A stretch of DNA of 64,000 bases from Ricordea florida (lineage: Eukaryota; Cnidaria; Anthozoa; Corallimorpharia; Ricordeidae), in assembly GCA_949710005.1 (NCBI GenBank), contig OX453276.1:8000877-8064876 (forward strand), read 5' to 3'. Position numbers and translations under genes: made by a program. Below, in pieces: positions 59,217 to 64,000 of the stretch; the stretch's first letter is position 1, and every line of letters starts with the position of its first letter. Under the pieces are notes generated by a model. That model saw nothing but the letters and a program-made list of their open reading frames with translations. It was not told the origin of the DNA and did no database searches.

Positions 59217-59246
59217 GTTATGTAACTATTATTTTAGTTACATAAC
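59217..59246. terminator. Bidirectional terminator-like hairpin (perfect)
   Basis: GTTATGTAACT, 8-nt loop, AGTTACATAAC: a perfect 11-bp stem between the convergent penton and 218-aa genes. Confidence 0.7.
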
Positions 59247-59261
59247 ATAATTATTTTTTAA

Positions 59262-59918
59262 CTAATCTTCCTTAAATACTTCTTCTTTCAAAAACTTTAA
59301 CTCCTCAACATCAATACACCAATCTAAATATCTAGATGGATGCCATGCTATGGGTATTAGTTCATCACACAAACTTTTGTAGAATTTTTTTTTATGTTTG
59401 ATAACATAACGATCTATTCTTATATCAAATTCTAATAACCTAATTAAATAATTCTCATCAAAATTTTTAATACTAATCTTTTTATCCCTATAGCCGCAAA
59501 CGGTATCTGAAAAATAAAACTCTTCATCATCCTCACAAAAAGGAAAAATAAAATTATCACAAATTTTTTTCATTCGTATTTTATGAATATATGTGTAATT
59601 CATGTATTGTAAAATATCTTTCACAAATTTATTAGTGTTTTTTATTTCATCAAAGGTATAATTATTACTTGATTCAATAACATTATTAATTCCCCTTTTC
59701 ATATAATTAACTCTAACAGTACAACGTATAGCCTCCTTTTCAAAACTATACCGATTTTTTGCTATAGTTTTTTCTAAATCATCTTTAATTGCTTCCATAA
59801 AATCTTTTATTCTTAGTTTTTCTGTATTATAATAAATAAGATTAAAAGAATCGATTTCATCTCCCTGAAATTCATAATGTTCATAATAAGAGTTTTTATC
59901 ATAAAATTTATTTTCCAT
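59262..59918 (-). CDS. Conserved Polinton protein with WHPSRYLDWC motif (218 aa)
   Basis: Intact counterpart of the E1 pseudogene 16567-17186. The N-terminal two thirds are charged and Tyr/Asn-rich; the C-terminus has KHKKKFYKSLCDELIPIAWH and SRYLDWCIDVEE. Similar WHP-R-DWC-D motifs are known in small proteins of giant viruses, function unknown. Preceded by the early promoter motif at 59947. Confidence 0.65.
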   Translation of the reverse strand: MENKFYDKNSYYEHYEFQGDEIDSFNLIYYNTEKLRIKDFMEAIKDDLEKTIAKNRYSFEKEAIRCTVRVNYMKRGINNVIESSNNYTFDEIKNTNKFVKDILQYMNYTYIHKIRMKKICDNFIFPFCEDDEEFYFSDTVCGYRDKKISIKNFDENYLIRLLEFDIRIDRYVIKHKKKFYKSLCDELIPIAWHPSRYLDWCIDVEELKFLKEEVFKED

Positions 59919-59921
59919 TTT

Positions 59922-60398
59922 TTATTTATTAATTCTGACACAATTCTTTAAATCATAATTAATTTTATTTTTTCGACATTCCTTACAAGAAGATTTTTGT
60001 TTACCATGTTCACATATTTGTGATCCGCCGCATTCCTTACAAGAAGATTTTTGTTTATTGTGTACACATATTTGTGATCCACCGCATTCTTTACACTGAT
60101 ACTTATATTTAGTGTGTATGCATATTTGCGATCCACCGCATTCTTTACACTGATGCTTATTTTTATTGTGTATACATATTTGCGACCCTCTACATTCCTT
60201 ACAAAAATATCTGCAAATTCCATGAATACAAACATAATTATTATTAATGTTAACTTTTTGTTTTATCTCATCATCCGCAAATTTTCCTATCTCTTCAATC
60301 AATTCCTGTTTATTCATTCCATATAATCTTTTAATTTTAAATTCTGCAGCAATTTTTTTCAGTTGCGGTAAATATAATTTTTGTAGTTTTTGTTCCAT
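59922..60398 (-). CDS. Cys/His-repeat (zinc-binding) protein with SAP-like domain
   Basis: 158 aa, homologue of 17690-18136. SAP-like start (LYLPQLKKIAAEFKIKRLYG, KQELIEEIGKF) and five CKECGGSQIC-x-H repeats at about 58-145, the first with RGSQ. The extra tail overlaps the promoter region of the 218-aa gene. Orientation toward the element interior from the right terminus mirrors polB. Confidence 0.75.
   Translation of the reverse strand: MEQKLQKLYLPQLKKIAAEFKIKRLYGMNKQELIEEIGKFADDEIKQKVNINNNYVCIHGICRYFCKECRGSQICIHNKNKHQCKECGGSQICIHTKYKYQCKECGGSQICVHNKQKSSCKECGGSQICEHGKQKSSCKECRKNKINYDLKNCVRINK
59947..59963 (-). promoter_or_regulatory. Early-class promoter motif (minus strand)
   Basis: Minus strand ATTAATTATGATTTAAAG plus AATTGTG, almost identical to the left promoter of polB (45832-45858). 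Confidence 0.55.
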
Positions 60399-60424
60399 AA
60401 TTAATTTAATGGGGTGCGCTCCAT

Positions 60425-61036
60425 TTCTTTAAATCATAATTAATTTTATTTTTTCTGAAATCTTGAATAAAATCAATCAATCTACCTACACTTATTATTA
60501 ATTATCAGAAACTCAACAATTTCACAGGGAGATACCCACCCGCCCACCCCAGCAAACGACATGTACTTTTGTTAATCTTTGATGAGATCTTAATGAAAAT
60601 GTGCCAAAACCCATCAAATTTCACATAGGCTTGGTATCGGCTTGGTGGACAGATCCCTTCATCAGATTTTATGGATTTTCACAGAGATACCCACCCACCC
60701 ACCCCAGCAAACGACATGTACTTTTTTTAATCTTTGATTAGATCTCTGAAATCTTGAATACTTTACTGATCCCATCAGAAACTCAACAATTTCACAGGGA
60801 GATACCCACCCGCCCACCCCAGCAAACGACATGTACTTTTGTTAATCTTTGATGAGATCTCTGAAATCTTGAATAAAATAAAATTGATTTTTTATTATTT
60901 TTTACATTTTTATTTTGGGCCAGAACCGACGATTTTTTATTATTTTTTACATTTTTTATTTTGGGCCAGAACCGACGATTTTTTATTATTTTTTACATTT
61001 TTTATTTTGGGCCAGAACCGGCGATTTATAACTACT
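60425..61036 (-). repeat. E2 right terminal inverted repeat (612 bp)
   Basis: Complement of 45240-45851, with the early promoter motif at 60428-60443 for the Cys/His-repeat gene. The near-perfect match shows recent replication or gene conversion of the ends. Confidence 0.9.
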
Positions 61037-61088
61037 GGGGTTCGCAGAACGAAAATTCAAACCAAAAGCACTTTATGGTAATACTTAC

Positions 61089-61106
61089 TCGGATTTTTGA
61101 AGTCAT
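61089..61106 (-). CDS. Possible first exon of a small host gene
   Basis: Minus strand ATG with MTSKIR, then donor GTAAGT. See 45091-45165. Weakly supported. Confidence 0.25.
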
Positions 61107-61362
61107 GGCAAACTTGGAATTAATTTTCCCTGATCCTTCCAAAGGAGAAGTCTTTGCGTGAATATATTACTCAGCTTTCCATTCGAAAACCTAGGAGCGT
61201 GACTACTCAGATTACGGAGGAGCTCTGTTCTATAGCGAGGTTGAATGACAACTGAGGCTGTCACTGGCCAGGCCACACTCCTTTTATACCGGAACTTCTT
61301 GTTTAAAGAACCCACACATTGTTCGCAAATAGTAGTCTAATCTATCTAATCTATCTAATCTA

Positions 61363-61397
<35 letters not shown>

Positions 61398-64000
61398 CTA
61401 AACACAATTAATTAATTTCTTTTTTCTTTATTTTCAAATGCTGCCTAGTACTTAAATTGCCCGTGGGGGGGAAATCTCTATTCCTCATAAGCTCTGCTTC
61501 TCGGAGATTTCTCCGCCACAGTCACTCTTTTAAAGTTCTAGGCTTATTTTAAATTTAACAGTAATTACTCGGGCTACTACCACAGGTAGCCCGAGTCTAG
61601 GTTTACCTTTTCGGTCTATCAGTCCATCGACAACGTCGCAAATCGGACTACCCGCAGAGGCCTTTGGGTATTGCTATTATGAAAACGAGGCTGCGCACGG
61701 GGTCATCAAGTTATTGCACCATTGATGTTGGATGGGAAAGATGTGTACTCTGTTTATGTTCGGGTTTCTCCTAGGAATACTCACATCGCTTATAGGCGCA
61801 CACGCCATTCCCGATAGACCTACCCAAAACTACAACAGTGAACACTTTTCGGCCACGTCGTTCCGCGAACTCAGAGAACTCATTGAAATCCATGAAAGCA
61901 AAGTATGAAGCTGTGACAAACTCTGAACTATCTTTGAAAGCCAATGTTATGCACATGAATACTACTAACTCCTGTATCGTCAGCTACTGTTACAGCGTCA
62001 AGACGGACAAGTCGTTGGATGCCTCGAGGCAACAATTTGTTCAAGACAACATTACGCGAATAAAGGAGGTTATAAGGGGTTTTTTCATCTAATTTAAATT
62101 TTGGTAGCATTTTTGGATGAAGTTTTCTCAATTACGGTCTGTCTCATGCGTGGTCGCGTGGAAAGTAGTTGCAAGACAAAGACTTGACAACAAAAGCGTG
62201 ATAACGCTCAAAGTTTGATTACGCTTGCAGGTCAAACGGTTGACGTTACAAAGGCTTGCTAGACATAGTGATATTTAAGACTGTTTCTACAATCTATTTG
62301 TTGTTTGTTTATAATAAAGTTCTTGGTTATTATGACCGCAAAACGGCTAACAAAGCTAGACTATGTTTGTCAGCCCGAATTTCAAAACCATGTCTCGATT
62401 CTTTTCTTATTCAAACTCAAGTTTTTTTCCTGCGTGGTCGCATGAAAGACATTAGCGGGAAAAGGGCCAAAAAGGCTAAATCGGAAGAACAGTATATCCG
62501 ATTGAGGAGTAATATTGTTGTTTTTCCCACATATCGCTTCTTCACCTTCGATAACTTGAAATCACGATGAATGGCATCAGGTTTCACGATTGTTTTTCTA
62601 CCGTGGGAACCAAGAAAGCTGATTGCTCAACATCAATCGGATTAGTAAACAAACACAATTATCACTGTTCTGTAAAACCTTAGACATCTTTGCGATAAAA
62701 TCGCTCAGGTTAAACACGACGCCGACAAGAATTGCGGTGCGATATGCAGTCTGGTAGGTTATTTGCGATCGTGGAACCAGCCATATAGTATACAACATAT
62801 ACAAACCTTAGGCGTAAACTGACATTCACGTTTGTTCGAAGCCGTATTATAAAGTGTAGCCCGAGTGAACGCTCCCGAAAGCGTCTAGTTATCTCATTTC
62901 TTATCTTTTTCTGTTCTACTTGTAATTTATTCTGTGTGGCGAAATAATGATAAATAAATAAATAAATGACGTTTACCCGTAGGTCCCGTCTCACAACCCT
63001 TGATTGTAAAGAGTAGGGGACGTAGTTCTCGGTGTTGCGGTCTGGCCTTTGGGTTGGCGCTTCACATAGGGATAACCTATGGAAAAAAAAAGTAGGAAGT
63101 AGGAAAAAAAGTACGAAAAAAAGTAAAAAAGTAGGAAATTAATAAAGTATTATGATAGAGTTTGTACAGCTCCTAGACGTTACATGTATTAATAAAGTAT
63201 TGATTGATTGATTGATTGATCGATACACTTTCCGATCTCATGATCGCAGAACTCTGTTCACATATAACCGAACTCTCTCGCAGCCCATTTAAACTAATCA
63301 AATGTTAAGTTGCCATGTTTTTTTCTGTCACTCCTGCTTAAGTCGCCTTAAATCGCCTGTAAACGTCTTCTTAAGTCGCCTTAATTAACAGTTAATGAAT
63401 GGAGATCGAGGAGGGTGTTATTATTCATTCAAAATAATTCCTTGTTTAAAAACATAGCTAAAACATGCTTACCTCCATCGGTCCATCGATGTTCAGTTCA
63501 TCTTCGATAGTGTACATCTAGGTTTGTCCAGCTCCACAAGTAAATAGCAGATGTCGCCCTTCGAGTTGTCTTCTTGCTGTTCTTGCCATGTTTTTAGCTA
63601 TGTTTTCGCATAGTTTTACTCTTGAAACGAGTGAAATGTCCGCCATTTTTTCAAGTTCACAACCAAAACAACTCAACCTCGTCCCTAGGTCTTCTCGGTT
63701 AACGGTTCCTTAACCTGCGAAAACGCTGCACTTTTGACGTCATTTCCTCGTTTAAGTCAAAATTCTTCCAAATTTGGTCATCAGTAACTGGTTATGGTGA
63801 ATGAAACGTGTGCTTTTAGCCAATCAGAATCGGGGAAATATTTTGAATGAATAATAAATTATCTTAAGCGGCCCAAAGTTAGGGCGAATTAAGGTCCCAG
63901 AGTAGACCTCACATTGTTATTTTTCAGCGATCGCCTCCAATCGCGATCACAAACGATTGCAAAGCTTTTCACTTATAGTCCCACTCAATCGCCATTAAGC
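61107..64000. other. Host DNA after E2, no gene recognised
   Basis: Contains a (CTAT)n/(AT)n microsatellite (61338-61382), a segment GGAACTTCTTGTTTAA (about 61288-61304) that is the complement of 41735-41752, short tandem GATT (63198-63220) and A-rich tracts (63085-63130). ORFs at 61838-62092 and 62256-62570 have no recognised homology or clear splice context. Confidence 0.5.

Larger units (their letters stand above)
45240..61036 (+). mobile_element. Polinton/Maverick element E2, near complete
   Basis: 15,797 bp with 612-bp terminal inverted repeats starting AGTAGTTATA, flanked by GGGGT (45235-45239 and 61037-61041). Gene order matches E1 except that the 273-aa and 123-aa genes are absent and the polymerase is of another type. 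The ATPase has a premature stop. The terminal repeats are unrelated to those of E1 apart from the early promoter motif at their inner ends. Confidence 0.95.

Noticed and set aside
1490-61036. CRISPR-like array in Cys/His repeat genes
   Set aside because: The DNA repeats are in-frame codons of protein repeats with variable residues and no spacers.
61838-62570. Two host ORFs after E2 (84 and 104 aa)
   Set aside because: No recognised motif, no clear splice borders; insufficient support for genes.

Overview
The window is animal nuclear DNA, most likely from an anthozoan cnidarian such as a stony coral (inference, no database search). The host parts carry exons of a Mind-bomb (MIB)-like E3 ubiquitin ligase with ankyrin repeats, a piggyBac remnant, LINE fragments, tRNA-derived repeats and many foldback elements. 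Into this are inserted two nearly complete Polinton/Maverick elements, large self-synthesising virus-like DNA transposons.

Layout. Bases 1-1484 and 18771-20618 are two copies of a duplicated host segment holding the same two MIB exons. Polinton E1 (1490-18365, 16.9 kb, 243-bp terminal inverted repeats) sits 7 bp after the 5' splice site of exon B in copy 1. Host MIB exons continue through 41046 with intron repeats between them. From 30.8 to 35.1 kb lie OB-fold gene pieces on the minus strand, an internally deleted piggyBac, and an ORF with a 2A motif. From 36.6 to 40.2 kb is a broken LINE with a 257-bp tandem array. From 42.1 to 44.4 kb is an unidentified gene-like stretch. Polinton E2 (45240-61036, 15.8 kb, 612-bp inverted repeats) follows, then about 3 kb of host DNA.

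The two Polintons share gene order: PolB (+); integrase (-); then rightward major capsid protein, packaging ATPase, several small membrane proteins, a coiled-coil membrane protein, a two-helix membrane protein, a 520-530 aa tail-anchored protein and a penton/minor capsid candidate; then leftward small genes ending in a Cys/His-repeat protein at the right terminus. Capsid-module proteins are about 80-90% identical by eye. No adenovirus-type maturation protease was recognised in either element.

Main discoveries. (1) The DNA polymerases are different types although the rest of the elements is closely related: E1 has a VSR-like nuclease insertion, E2 an HNH/endonuclease-VII-like one. The two retain a shared N-terminal motif, so the polymerase core was swapped inside a conserved backbone. 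(2) Short GC-rich double-hairpin sequences (about 20-35 bp, TTC/TTCG/TCC loops) are scattered through both AT-rich elements, mostly at sites that are empty in the sister element and often in frame inside genes. They look like a miniature mobile hairpin family. (3) Two promoter classes are readable: one motif precedes every non-structural gene except the integrase, another precedes several structural genes. (4) E1 carries an extra cassette (possible single-strand-DNA-binding protein plus a terminator hairpin) that E2 lacks.
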